Of a stretch of 64,000 nt of DNA, positions 14,420 through 27,000 are shown one piece after another. Source of the stretch: Sphagnum magellanicum (taxonomy: Eukaryota; Streptophyta; Sphagnopsida; Sphagnales; Sphagnaceae); NCBI GenBank assembly GCA_021904315.1, contig CM038924.1, positions 17,504,051-17,568,050 on the forward strand, read 5' to 3'. The translations under genes were made by a program, and so were the position numbers. The notes beneath the pieces were generated by a model. It was given only the letters and a program-made list of their open reading frames with translations. It was not told the origin of the DNA and made no database searches. How positions within the stretch are numbered: the first letter of the stretch is position 1; the number at the start of each line of letters is the position of its first letter.

Positions 14420-14870
14420 AGATAGTTTGAAATTGAGTTTGAACCTATCATCAATATGCAAAAAAAGTACAAAAAAGGACCAATAAAAGAAAATAATTGC
14501 TTTTGATTGGCCAGCCGTGATATTGACCTAGGCAATTGCATTAGTTTTTTACCAACAAAATTTGTCATTTTTTCAACAATAAAATTTGAATTTTGGGGGG
14601 GTTTCTTTTTTTTTTCTTTTTTTTTTTGGCTACTAGTGTAAATTCAACTAACTTTACTCATTTGCAAAAAGAAATGCCATATTTTGGATATCTCAAAATT
14701 AATTTTAAAAATAAAATAAAATTACTAGGTGATGGCATGTAAATAGTTTCTCACTTAATATTGTCCAATTTTTCATGTTTATGGGTGAGGATAGGGAAAC
14801 AATTAGCTCTTTAGGTTGCATGTGATAAACATTGGAAGAGGCCCAAATAAGGGAGGGGGGATGTGGGTGG
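14420..14870 (+). repeat. Dispersed repeat, copy 1 (possible SINE-like body, interrupted)
   Basis: The stretch TTGAGTTTGAACC, then about 45 bases later AAAAGAAAATAATT.CTTTTGATTGGCC (14,430-14,525), and a second block with ATATTGTCCAA and TGATAAACATTGG (14,750-14,835) match the order found at 15,740-15,960. The GAGTTTGAACC piece resembles a tRNA-type B box, which hints at a SINE, but no clear A box or tail was found. A T-rich insert with CTAGTGTAAA (14,560-14,700) separates the two blocks here. Confidence 0.45.
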
Positions 14871-15164
14871 AGATGCCCTAGTATTAACTCTGACAAACTG
14901 ACACTACTACTTCAAAACATGCATGCATGCATGCATCCACTAGTGTTGGTTAAGTATAATTTGTATGTGTAAAGTAGGTACTCACTACTCACTCACTCAC
15001 TTGTCCAAACTGTTTGACATGTGTGTTTGTGGATTCCTTGATCAGGTTGGTGTTTGGTACTTAACTTGCTTGCAAGCTGACTAACTGACTCACTTGGACA
15101 AAGTGCACTTGGTTCCTTTGAAACCATCACAACCCATATTTCCAACTGACACACACACCTTCCT

Positions 15165-15344
15165 CTTTTGAAAAATTGAACATGATTGATTACTAACAAC
15201 ACAAAGTTTATGTATGGCCTTTTGCAACAAGGCATATTGACTTGCCTAAACCCTAAACCCTAAGAAGTCAAGTCAATATGCCTTGTTGCAAAAGGCCATA
15301 AACTTTGTGTTGTTAGTAATCAATCATGTTCAATTTTTCAAAAG
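15165..15344. repeat. Near-perfect 80/76-bp inverted repeat with telomere-like loop
   Basis: The left arm (15,165-15,244) and right arm (15,269-15,344) are reverse complements over their full length except for a 4-base duplication (TATG) in the left arm. The 24-base loop contains CCTAAACCCTAAACCCTAA, that is, plant telomere repeats. The arms are much better preserved than the surrounding DNA, so the inversion is recent or actively maintained. It has no coding content of its own. Confidence 0.95.
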
Positions 15345-15664
15345 GGAAAGGTTCAATATGCCTTGTACACTCTTCTCCTCTCATCAACTTCTTGTCCTCG
15401 CTACTAATTTACAGATCACAAATCATTAAAATCCAAGAAATCATTGGATTAAAAAGTTCCAAGATTAAAAGATTATCTTGGATGAAAGTATTCTCATGGA
15501 TGAGTTTCAAAGTTCAAGTTGAAATGCTGCTCTCTCCATTGTGGTGGTTTTCACATTATATAAACTAAATTGGGGACCACATCTAATTTCCTTTGATATA
15601 TTTCCATGAATGATTGAGTTTTGCCATGTGCACTTGAGTGATTGTATTGTCATCCCCTATAATG

Positions 15665-15960
15665 GTATAAAAGCATTTCCACCGACGGTAGTATAATGGC
15701 TTGTACATGAGTGCTTTGGATGAAGTAAAGCTTTAAATCAAGAGGAATTGAGTTTGGACCTTTTAAATGTCCACATGATACTATGATCTCCAAAAGGGTT
15801 AGTAAAAGAAAATGATTTCTTTTGATTGGCCCAAGTGAATGGCACTTAAGTGATCTCTCATTTTATATTGTCTAATATTCCATTATTATGCGTGGGTTCG
15901 AGAAATAATTTACACTCTATGTTGGATGTGGTAAACACTGATGTTGGGTGGTTTTCACTT
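15665..15960 (+). repeat. Dispersed repeat, copy 2 (possible SINE-like)
   Basis: Starts near TGGTATAAAAGC and GGTAGTATAATGGCTTG (loosely A-box-like), then TTGAGTTTGGACC (B-box-like), then AAAAGAAAATGATTTCTTTTGATTGGCC, a block with ATATTGTCTAAT and finally GGTAAACACTGATG. It shares module order with 14,420-14,870. Assignment to a tRNA-derived SINE is an inference from these weak promoter-like boxes. Confidence 0.4.
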
Positions 15961-17280
15961 TTTCTTTGAGATCCGTTAGAGTTGATTTTTTGGGTAGGTT
16001 AAGGCAATTGGACTAGTTTTTGAGAATAGTGAAAATCAAAATTTTGACTACCCACTCAATGTATCAGATTTCCCAAACAAAAAATTAATGCCAATCTCAT
16101 ATAACCAATTTTCACATTTTTCATAACAATCAAGTATCTATAAATGGCTTGTAAAGCAAAAATAATTGGTATAATAATAAATTGATTCATTTAAATTCAA
16201 AATAATTTCGGAGAAAATTGCATTGGCCAATTTGTTTTTTTAAATGCACACATTGCATAAATACACCAAAAAATGAATAAGCAATCACATCTCCATTAAA
16301 TCATTCATGTTTCCTTTAAAATGAAAGGAAATAATCAAACATATAATAAACTTCATTTTTGATGTTGAAAGCAAGATATTAAATGTTGAATCATTACATA
16401 TCACATTTTCAACTGAAGGTGTCCAATTGATTTTTTCTGTCAATTTCAAACTCGTTGATATGACAAAATGTAATGCATCACTTGATAACAAGTGACCACA
16501 AGATTGGTTCACAACACAAGTTGATAAAATAACTAAAAGAAAGTCCACGATAATTTGCAATTTTCATGTTATAACATAGAACAATAACCTCCCAAAATTG
16601 TAAAGCCTCTTTAAATATAATGATTATGTTGAAAATTTTGTAATAAATAAATAAATAAATGATAATATCTTTCACATTTGCCTAACAAAAAAAATGTTAT
16701 GAAAGTTCAAAAAGTTTTAGATTTTGGCTAAAACAATATATACCTTATTTTGAATCAAGTGTTAAGGTTTCTTGGGTGTGAACCAAAATCAATATACATA
16801 TTTTTACAAGGGATAGGCAACACAAGGACATAAATGCACATGACATATCATTTCAACCAAATATTCTCCATAAATAAAATAGACAAATATTTTTTTATAA
16901 TTAAAAAAAGATTAAAGTCTTGCAAAAATTACTATTTGTTACACATCATCCTTTTTTGAAAGGTTATACAACATCAAAAATATTTAAAATTTCACTTAGA
17001 AACACATTTGGCATTTTTTTTTAAAAATTGTTGTTCCAATAATATTTGGGACAAGTTATCTATTTCTTATTGCATTAGGAGAACCAAGTAGTGCAAAGGG
17101 AGGCAAAGCAGCTCAAATCACATACTAATCAAAATAAAAGCACACACAACAAAAACCAAAGTGCAAAGCAAAAAATTATAAAAAACAACAATGCAAAGTG
17201 GAGCCCCAGAGGAGAGTGGCTGACTTTTTATGCCGCCCGCCTCTAGACACATGGGTGGTGTTGATCAGCAACTGCCCAAA

Positions 17281-17400
17281 AAACCCTAACCGTAACCTAG
17301 CCACCCTAAACCTTAACCGACTTCAAACTAGCCCTAGAACCTACTTACCCTAAACCCTAAACCATACCTACTTTAAACCCTAGACCCCTAACCCTCACCC
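17281..17400 (-). repeat. Degenerate interstitial telomere-like tract
   Basis: About 120 bases contain many CCCTAAA-like units (AACCCTAACC, ACCCTAAACC, ACCCTAAACCCTAAACC, TAACCCTCACCC) mixed with diverged spacers. It is the longest telomere-like tract in the window and lies about 130 bases upstream of the first short-TIR element. Confidence 0.7.
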
Positions 17401-17528
17401 TTATACCACTAGTGCTTTTACTACTATTCAAAATACGCCCTTGACCCAAGTTGGGTTCTTTGGGCTCCATTGATGCGATCTATTATCGATGAAACAAACC
17501 CAAAAGAAACAAGGGATGTGTCACACTA

Positions 17529-17839
17529 TGGCCTTGCCAATTACATTTAAAAAGTATCTTAAGGCAAAAGAAGAATTACGGAAACTCAAATATTTTACCA
17601 TGCCAAAATATAATCTTCAAAAAAATCCTGTAAAAGAAATTCCAAAAACCTTCAAGATATTATAACTCTAAAACTAATCTCAAGTTTCAACACAAGCCAA
17701 AATATTATCTTCTTTCAAAAATCCTCATATAAAAAAATAGACTTATTATTGTTATTACCTAGGGGCCAAAATCCCTTAAGCTACTATACACTACGATGAA
17801 TATGATCACACAATATCCTTGCCTACCAAGGCAAGGCCA
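17529..17839 (+). mobile_element. Short-TIR non-autonomous element (MITE-like), copy 1
   Basis: A 311-bp segment bounded by TGGCCTTGCC and its exact reverse complement GGCAAGGCCA. The interior AAAAGTATCTTAAGGCAAAAG, AAACTCAAATATTT and AAGCCAAAATATTATCTT recurs in the same order at 18,369 and 20,811. It has no open frame. Target-site duplication was not clear, so the superfamily is unassigned. Confidence 0.75.
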
Positions 17840-17981
17840 AAAGCTGACCTCTTGAGTCTCTAGTCTCTCTACCTTCCTTTCAGTGCTCACTCAAAAGCTG
17901 AAAAATGATTTTTAAAAACTTGTATGCACTTTTATGCTCATGTTGGATATGAATTAATTTCCATTTTTATGAGAGAGAGAG

Positions 17982-18368
17982 TCAATGACCTTTGCATGCA
18001 CATGCAAATCTGCAACATTCGCTTTTGCCTTCAAAATATGCGACATAAACGCATCGTCGTGTGATGTCAGAAGGATTTTCAGATACACGAATGAAATAAG
18101 GCAAGTTTGTGTGTTTTTTGGCCGATGATTTGTGTTTTTTTTGACCTTGACCTTGAGGGGGAGGGGGGCCCTCCCAATGAAGGAATTGTGCAGCCTGTAG
18201 CAAAAAAAAATTTAATATGTTCAGGAAAAAAAAATTACAAAAAGGAAAAGAAAAAAAAAAGTTGCAGTTTCAGTCATACACTTATCATCCATTTCATCAA
18301 ACTGCTGATCATGATGAGGAGAAGAATAAATAAATAAATAATAAATAAACAAGAGGTGTGTCACACTG
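17982..18368. other. Spacer between short-TIR elements, no gene seen
   Basis: Contains a Pro/Lys-rich open frame on the minus strand, caused by a GA/GGGG-rich stretch near 18,155, and an AAAT simple repeat near 18,330. No motif was recognised. Confidence 0.4.
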
Positions 18369-18683
18369 TGGCCTTGCCATTTACATTAAAAAGTATCTTA
18401 AGGCAAAAGAAGAATTACGGAAACTCAAATATAATTTCACCATGCAAAAAATATAAATCTTTCAAAAAAACTCCTCTAAAAGAAACCAAAATTCTTCAAG
18501 ACATCATAACTCTATAATAACTAATCTCAAGTTTCAACACAAGCCAAAATTTCATCTTTCAAAAATCCTCATATAAAAATAGACCAACTACTACTATCCA
18601 GGTGCCAAAATCCAATAAGCTACTGTGTACTCTATAATGAATCTAAAAAAAACACAATATCCTTGCCTTGGTATGCAAGGCCA
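18369..18683 (+). mobile_element. Short-TIR non-autonomous element (MITE-like), copy 2
   Basis: Collinear with 17,529-17,839, starting TGGCCTTGCC and ending TGCAAGGCCA (one terminal mismatch). Interior identity to copy 1 is high by eye over the whole length, with small indels. The flanking GTGTCACACT before the TIR is shared with copies 1 and 3 in part, so the real boundary may lie a little further left. Confidence 0.75.
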
Positions 18684-19631
18684 TAAGTAGAAGAATCAAT
18701 ACTTAGCAGAACAGAAGAGCATGTGCTATGACTGATGTGCTATGACCAATACCCAGTGGTACACCACCCCACCGCACTCATCACTTCACTTGTATAAGTA
18801 GTAATAATTTGTTTTTCCTGGGAGCGAGCCTAAAGGAGGCCTTTGTCGTGTTGTAGACAAAGAGCATAATCATGTTTCTTGTTGCCTTTTAATCTGCTTT
18901 GGAAATGGATTATGGGTGGGTCCTGCGTACAATTGCTGGGCCCTAGGAATCAATCCATCCATCCATCCATCCTGTCAGCCTGCTGGCTGCTACAGTGAGC
19001 CAATTTTTCTGTTAGGTTGTAATGGGTTTACAGGGGGACGTGTTCCTGTGCATAATACGTTTTCCCCAGTTGTCGATTTACACCTGGAAAGCTTGTTCTT
19101 CTCCATTCCTGTCTTTCACATTGTTCTTCGGTTGTCCTAGTTTGGGGTGCATCAAAGAGATTTTTATTAGAAAGAAAAGGGTTGAGGGAGCGGCCGGGTG
19201 GAGAGGGGGCACCCCCTCTTATTTGCTTTGGCCGTCGGCGCTTGTTAAGGGTTAGTTTGACAGGTTGTGTACATCATATATGCACATATTTGGACTGTAA
19301 CAGACCCCTCGGTGTGCATTGTTAAAGGTAGCCATGTGTGACCGGGATTGGTTTTCCTAATAATTTATTAGATGCCCAGAGTTTAGCCAACTACCAAGGC
19401 AACAAACCAACCAATATTATACCCAAAATTGGGCTTCCATTAGGTACTAGGTACAGCCAAAAAAAGAAAAAAAAAAAACCCCCTTATTGTAGTCCATTAT
19501 TAAATGACACACACATTTATGTTAAATTAAATTGGCATGTTGTGATCATGCTTTTTTAATGTTATTAGTTTGGTTGGTTGGCGCACACAACACACAACAT
19601 TTGTTAAGTTATAGCATCATGATGATGGACG

Positions 19632-19784
19632 GACCCCATTGTGGGTCTTGACCCCCGGTTAGCAAATGCCACCTAGAAGGGAGGACCCACGGTGGGTCTT
19701 CACCCTTGGTTAGCAAATGCCACCTAGAAGGGAGGACCCACGGTGGGTCTTCACCCTTGGTTAGCAAATGCCACCTAGAAAGAC
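19632..19784 (-). repeat. 51-bp minisatellite, three tandem copies
   Basis: Three copies of a 51-bp unit; the shared GGGTCTT lies at 19,643, 19,694 and 19,745. The period is a multiple of 3, so a minus-strand frame stays open and shows a repeated 17-residue unit with the core RWHLLTKGEDP. No start context, domain or neighbouring exon supports a gene. Confidence 0.85.
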
Positions 19785-20302
19785 CCGTAAATGGACATGT
19801 CATATTATGAAATGGCTGATCCTAAGCCCCCTTGTTTTGGAATGCCCGCACCCTCCAGCTTTACCCTACACACTCACATTACAATACCAACAACAACCGT
19901 GTCATAGGTAGCCCACCAAAGTTCAATCAGAACACAAGAGAGGCTGGACGGACAAAAGAGGTTTGCCAAATTCAGAACATTATATCATATCAACCGTAGG
20001 ACATAATTTTGGAACATGATATAAAGGGATAAAGAAGATGAGGTTTGGATGGAGGGTGGCTGGGGGGGAGGGGGTTGTCCCCAAATAATTTGAGCATAAC
20101 TTGTAAACCCACCTACCGTCCCTAAAACAAGAAGCGGTCTCGGAATTGATTATCACAAATTTAGGACCTAATTTAGTCTGATATACTGGCCATTTTTCAA
20201 TCACAACATCAAACTCACAAAAACCCCGGAAGTGGGTGGGTCACCCACCCAACAAAAGAGAGGTTTGAAACAACACTCTTTGTGCATTCAGTGTGAGAGG
20301 TT

Positions 20303-20317
20303 GGGGGGGGGGGGGGG
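20303..20317 (+). repeat. Homopolymer of 15 G
   Basis: Uninterrupted G run within a GT-rich stretch. Confidence 0.8.
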
Positions 20318-20810
20318 TTGCGGAAGTGGGGGTGAGGTGGGGTTGGTTCAACTTGGTGGGTTTGGTTCACAACTTGAATAGCAAAGGAACATGATCAACA
20401 ATGCAACAAATTATATGAGAGTATCTAGGAGCCAAAATTGGGATTGGGTGAAGGAACATTGATGAGTAACAACAATGGAGTAGTCCAAGTTAACTTTTGG
20501 CAAATTCTGTGGGGTCCCCTTTTTTAGTTTTCATTTCAATTGGGCCATTTTGTTGGCATTTTGTGCAAGTCCTTTCTAATTTATTATGGTATTTTCAGTG
20601 TAGGTCAAATTCAACATCTTTGTCATGTTGAAATTGACTAGTAACATCTAGTGTATAGCTAGCTAGTCATAGCACATAAAGCCAAGCATTTAGGCTTTTT
20701 TTCCCCTTCTTCATTTCTTCTCTTATTTTGTGTTGTTGTGTTCTTCTACTAGAAGACCAAAAAAAAACACATAAAAGAAAGAGAGAACACGGAGTGTGTG
20801 TTTCACACTG

Positions 20811-21098
20811 TGGCCTTGCCATTTACATTAAAAAGTATCTTCTGGCAAAAGAAGAATATGGAAACTCAAATATTTCACCATGCAAAAATATGATCTTCAA
20901 AAATTCCTCTAGAAGAAACCAAAATCCTTCAAGATATTATAACTCCATAACTAATCTCCAGTTCAACACAAGCCAAAATATTATCTTTCAAAACTCCTCA
21001 TAGAAAAATAGACCTATTACCTAGGGGCCAAAATCCCTGAAGCTACTACCTATACTCTTTAATGAATCTACACACAATATCCTTGCCTTGTTAGGCCC
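20811..21098 (+). mobile_element. Short-TIR non-autonomous element (MITE-like), copy 3
   Basis: Begins TGGCCTTGCCATTTACATTA as in copy 2 and runs collinear with it to CACAATATCCTTGCCTTGTTAGGCCCA. The right terminus has decayed, so the end is approximate. Slightly shorter than the other two through small deletions. Confidence 0.7.
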
Positions 21099-24000
21099 AA
21101 CAAAATTTTGGGGGCACAAGTTGGGGAAGGGCACTTGGGCCATGGGCTCACATAAGGTTTAGGTAACCCACGTTTTAGATGATACCATATGGCAAAGATC
21201 ATGGGCCATGGATTAGAACAAAGAGAACTTAACATTATTTTTATCTCTTTAGCATTAGGTGGGACCTAGTTTTAGTGTTGAGTTTTTACGCCAATATAAC
21301 CTGACTCTTATGTTGTTCTCCTTTTCCTTTTTTGTAGGACACTTTGGATGAGGATGCTTGTCATGTGGGTGTAGTTTCAGGGTTGGGGACATCTAGATTA
21401 CTTTCAGGATCCTACCTCGGTATTTTGCACAAACCTTCTTGTTTGCTTCATGCATCCCTCTTGAACTTTAGGTGTTAGCTTGCATCCTTCGATTTGACCT
21501 TCATTCATGTTTTCGAAAGGCTTTTAAGCCCATGTTTGTTCAAATGTTCAAAGGTCCTTCTGGTGCATTAGTAGGCTTCATTCCCCATTTTTAGTGACAA
21601 GATAAGCTTCATTTTTACAAAGACCATTGCACTAATAACTTACTTGAGGAGTTGGTTGTTAGTTGCATCCATCATCACTTCTAGATTTTTGTTGGATTCA
21701 CCCCATTCCTATTGGAAACTATTGGGGTGTGTAGTTCGGGTCCACTCCACTTATAGGCACACTTGAGGTTGTTTCAAAGGCTTTTTCCCCAACTACAATA
21801 ATATATTTAACCTTGTTCAAACAACTTGCTGAAAGGGGAGCAGATTGATTTCAAGGGACTATTTCAAAGAGATTGCATGACCATTCCTTTTCTAGCATCA
21901 TTTCTAACATGTTTTCTGACTTGCATCAAATGCGCTTAAGGTCTTATGTAGGGCCTAGTGCAAGAAGTTGGCTATATGTTCACCTTGTCATCCCATGCTT
22001 CTATTTGCCCTCAGATGTTTTCTTTTTTGCATTGTGAACCATGTTAGTCCTCCCCCATCCTTTGATTCTTGCTCTATTCCATTAAACCCCTCGAGGATCC
22101 ACCTCCTCCGATGTGCCCATGGTGGGGAAAGGATTGCATCCCATGATGTTGTTTGAGATGTTTTTGCATCCATTGCAACAAATGTAAGGTTTCACGTCTT
22201 GCGAAAGTAAACCCACATTCTTCCTCCACCTTCTCTTCGATTTTCTCATTGGCAAGTCAACATTGTTCTATCAATGGATAGCATTCGCACATTGTTTGAT
22301 GTCGTCATTGTCAACCTCACTCAAACAAATTTATTATCATGGACGATTCTTTCTCATGGGGTTTTTGCTACAATGGGTTCAAGTGAATGAAGGCCTTTAT
22401 CGCAACCATTACCCAATAGACATGTTTTTTCCTCTTGCCATAGAAGTTTTTGAGTATCTTCACCAATAGTCTTTCAACAACTTTTTTCATTGATGTGCTA
22501 ATAAGGCATGGACAACAAAAGGCACTGAAAGCCCTTTTTTATCAACTTTGCATTCTTTTTATAGATAAAGAATGTCGATGGCTTTACAAAAAAATGCAAA
22601 TCGCCTCCATTTTGAAGCAACATGTTACTATAAAAGAAAGTTTTTCTAAGCTTGGAGTTTTATCAAGTTTACCTCCCTTTCTTTAGTTGATATGCTTCAT
22701 GCGATTGGTGGAGGTTTTGGTATTTAGTGGTTCCTTTTCCTCCATGTGGCTCACCTTCTTGGGGTTTTTTTATCTGCTTGGACTCTAATCCTTACACTTT
22801 GTTGGGCCTTATCCCCATAGGAACAAGGACTATCACATTGGATCCAAGTCTTGGAAGTTTTACCTTATTAAAACCAATTTCACATTTAATGAACTGGTTT
22901 TTTTGGTGATAATGTTTAGGTTGTTTAGATTGGAACAAATTTTTTGAGTGTTCAAAGTGTGGACACAATAGGTAGATGTACAACATTTTATCTATTGGCA
23001 GGGCCAACATGTTTATGATGCCTTGTTTCTTTTTCTCTTCCTTTCTTGGGTGATTTCTTTTTATAAAGTTTGGTAGGGTTTCATCATTTATTCAATATTA
23101 TTGAAGTATGGCTTGTCATAATTGGAAAATGTCCAAATAAAAGTGTTGGCATGCCTTGAACTGAACTTCAACATGTTTGTGAAAATTCATTGAGTTATTT
23201 TTAGGAGAGATAATATATTTCTTAATTTTTGTGGCAAATTTCTTACCACAATTAATATAAAAGGCTTGAGAAATGCATAAATCATGTTTCCGTATAATTT
23301 GTGATTTAATGTTAAAAACTAAACAATTTAAAAATCCAATCCATTATCTAAACATTGATATTGGAATTCAAAGGATTTGTTTTGAAACATCATTTTAAAA
23401 TTGAATAAGGTTCAAAATTGCAAATAGTAGGTTTTTTCAATGTTGAATGGTTCTTTACTTTTATGAATAACCTCTAATTCAAGTTATAATAAATAAATTT
23501 CAATTGTCTCAATTTCAATTTTTTGAATGGAATCAAAATTTTGGTTTTGATTTAACTTTTGAAAATTACACCCAATTTTGGTTTAATTACCACTAATTCA
23601 AATTAAAACCAACATTTAACAACCATTTAACCTCTAATTGCTCTATGGTTTTAGTATTTTTTGCTTCCAAAAATATATGTATTGACGCACACCCAAACTT
23701 GTTAAAAGACTCAAATGTGAATTTCAAAATGAAAACAATGAAAGAAGAAGAAGAAAAAGTTGGAGCATGTTTTTAAACTCACAGCATTTTTGGGGTAAAA
23801 AGGGCTTGCTAGAACTTCAGGATGGGGATTAAGACAAGTGACAAGCATGTCGATTATTCATATCAATATGCACAAACCAAACAACAAGTTGGTAAGTGCA
23901 TAGTTGGAGCACTTTTGGTGCACGAACGAGCCACAAACATACATGGACTTACAAAACTCACCACGGTTGAGGCTTGGGGGAAGCCCTTATAGTATTCTCT

Positions 24001-27000
24001 ATGATTCACCACATGGTTTACACCCAAATGGCATTTTTCTTGGGACTACCAAGTTGGACTCCCAAGACTTTGGATGCCCATAATTTTTTGTCCAGACTTG
24101 TGATTAACGTAAGGTCTAAAACAAAGTTGTAGCTCTCATCAAGAGTTTTCTAATGATATGTGGCACATTTCCTACACATGCATAACTCAGGGCGATTATT
24201 GATTTTTAATAGTCGGGAGTCAAAATGACACTTTGACTCCTGGCCTTTCTTTTAGTCATAACTTGTGTTTTAAATGCTCAAATGGATCATGTAAACCCAT
24301 TTTAAACATCTATGTCTTAAGAGATTCCAATGGTATAAAGAAGTTGTCAATCGAATGAGTTTTGACCCTTCAAATTGTTCTTTGAATATTCAAGAATCCA
24401 TTGAAATTCCAACTCCCAAAGTGGGAGTCCACTTCAGGGTGTGTGCGCTCACTCCTTCACATTCTCCCGCACTCCTAAGAATGTGTGTGTAACTCCTAAG
24501 TTGCACTCCCGATTTGCACTTTTTCACGTCCTTGCTTTAATCACAAACCCAAGGCCAGGGTCATGACATGTATTTCAATTCCAATTTCACACATAAATAA
24601 AATAGGAACTTGGTTTTGGATCTAATTTTTTAATAACAAAACCCTAGTTTGGATTCAAGTTTTGAAAACCAAGCCCAATTCTAATTCAATTATTATTAAT
24701 CATAAGTGAAATTGATCATTCTTACCCACCAAAATAAGTACCATCTTCAAGGTCAATGTTTTTTTTTTAAAAAAATATTTCACATTATATTTAAATCACC
24801 TTCATTGTTATTGCATTTTCTTTCTTTTATTTAAAACTTTGATGAATGCTTTAAAACATTTACTGAAGACATGCAATGATGCAACATTTGTTTCGATGCA
24901 ATTGGATCACCCATGCTCATGTTGCAATAGAAAGGTTATTTTATGGTGCAACCCAACAAGGAGATGATGTATAAATATATCAAATTTACACAAGTAAATT
25001 TTACACCATACTTCACCCATATATGTATGTATTCATTTATCCACCTTTGGTATAAATTTGTACTTTAGCAAAAACTATTTTGGAAGCCACATGTATTTGG
25101 TGAAATAAGTCTTGTTTATGAAAAATAAACAAGTATTTTTTGGGATATACCACAAAATGTACAACTAATCCCCCCCAAATGTCTTGTTATGGGAATTGAA
25201 AAAAACATTTATGGATGACCCTTAGCATTAACATAAAAATCTTTTAAAATAATATGGAAATTACCTATAATTATATTATTTTCACAAGACTTGAACTACA
25301 TAAGGGATTATTAGTAGTGAATTTGTTTCTAACAAACTTTGTCATTTTTTTTAGCAAACAAATTGAGGATTTTTTGGATTTTTAAAAAAAGTGCAATTTG
25401 ACTACTTTTGTTTATCGTTTGAAATTTTTTTGCCAAACTTTTGATATCACAAAATTGGGGGGGGGAGGGGACGTTGATTATTACTAATGCCATTATTTAT
25501 TTCTTAATTGTGGATGTTGAGATTACCTACCAATGCATGTTTCAAAATGTAATTCATATTTCATGGTTGATTCATATTAATGAAAATTTTATAGCCGATG
25601 CATTCTAATTTGTACTGTATTTTACTTTTGACCATGTTATTGTCATAAACTCAAATGAATGCATAGTCCTTGTTTGAAAACATGGCCCAATAAACATTGA
25701 CACAAAGATAAAAACCATATTGCTTACCTTGTAGCTTGAAATGCAATCATATATACAATTTTAGTATAATGTAATAATTGTGGTTCTTGCTATTAGTTCA
25801 TAGCTACATTTGTCAAAATCAATGTGCAATATAGTACATATAGTGCATAATGTTTCATTTTGTAACATAATAAACCTAAAACTCTATGGTTTCCATCAAA
25901 TTGGTTGTTTTGGTAAGTGCCTAATTGATAAAAATGATGTAATCCCAAAAAAAATAAAAATAAAGAAATATCCCCCTTGCCATAGAACTAACTTAAATCA
26001 AAATAACATTCATGTTTTGAAACAAACCAAAATCAATAAACGTTTTTTAAAAATGAGAAAAAAAAATGGCAACTTAACATCTTCTCCTTTGGTTAACCTC
26101 CCCAAAAAAAAACATTCCTACTAACTATGTAATGTTTTATACCTTTATACATTGATTGACATGCCCCAAAACCTTGAAATAAGGAATTAAGGTAGACTAT
26201 TTGATATAATGTGTTACAAAATATTTGTAAGCATTGGGTGTGTTCATTAATTTTCTTTAAAACCTCCTTCATATTCACCTTTTGACCACATCCATTGCAC
26301 AAATTTAATAGAGAAGGTGGTCAATGCCATTGAGTTCAATTTTGATTCAAGAATTCACTAGACCTACCCTTTTGAAACATTAAGTTATGTATTGGTGTTG
26401 CATAACACATGTTGATGAAAAGGGATAACACTAGTTTCAACTTACATATTCAAAAGCTATGTATCAAGCATGTTGAGTATCATTGGATCACCACATGGGG
26501 ATTATAATGAAGTATGCAAGTGTTGTGGGTTTCTTGATACCAAAAACAATTCATCAATATACTTGCCCAACATTGGTTAATATTACACGTTTTCATGAAT
26601 ACTATTTTGAGAATTTCCACTTGTGAAAAATGAGTTGCATTTTTTTAATTTGCCAAAAGTCAATGGGTTTGCCATATATTCATCTCAAAAAAATCATGAT
26701 ATAATCTCCATGTGTCAAGCCATGCTCATATAATTTCCATGTGTCAAGCCGTACTCATATAATCTAATTACAATAAGATAAATATGAGTGAATATATTAA
26801 GTTATTTTGGTTATGAACAATCGAAATGACAACAAAGGTTTCAAAAATTGTCATGTTTTAGCAATATCCAAAAGGAACTCATTTAGTTGTTAACCCATTG
26901 CTTTTCAAATGATACCATGAATTTGGGTGCATTAACTTGAGTTTGGGACTTATAGAAAGTAAATGAACACAAGATACACAATAACTTGTAGTTATGACAA

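Larger units (their letters stand above)
11831..15164. other. Intergenic DNA with microsatellites, no gene seen
   Basis: No gene recognised. Holds a TG run (13,230-13,258), a C run (13,639-13,659), an AT run (14,043-14,069), a GCAT run near 14,920 and one copy of a dispersed repeat at 14,420-14,870. Confidence 0.5.
15345..17528. other. Intergenic DNA, no gene seen
   Basis: AT-rich with many stops in all frames. Contains copy 2 of the dispersed repeat (about 15,665-15,960) and the degenerate telomere-like tract (17,281-17,400). Confidence 0.5.
18684..20810. other. Intergenic DNA, no gene seen
   Basis: More balanced base composition near 18,800-19,350 but no frame with recognisable features. 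Contains an ATCC repeat (about 18,953-18,972), the 51-bp minisatellite (19,632-19,784) and a 15-G run (20,303-20,317). Confidence 0.45.

Noticed and set aside
19609..19803. Repetitive minus-strand open frame with RWHLLTKGEDP units
   Set aside because: It is explained fully by the 51-bp minisatellite.
21300..23060. Possible decayed transposon gene
   Set aside because: A few longer open stretches exist but I could not see any transposase, gag or RT motif in any frame.
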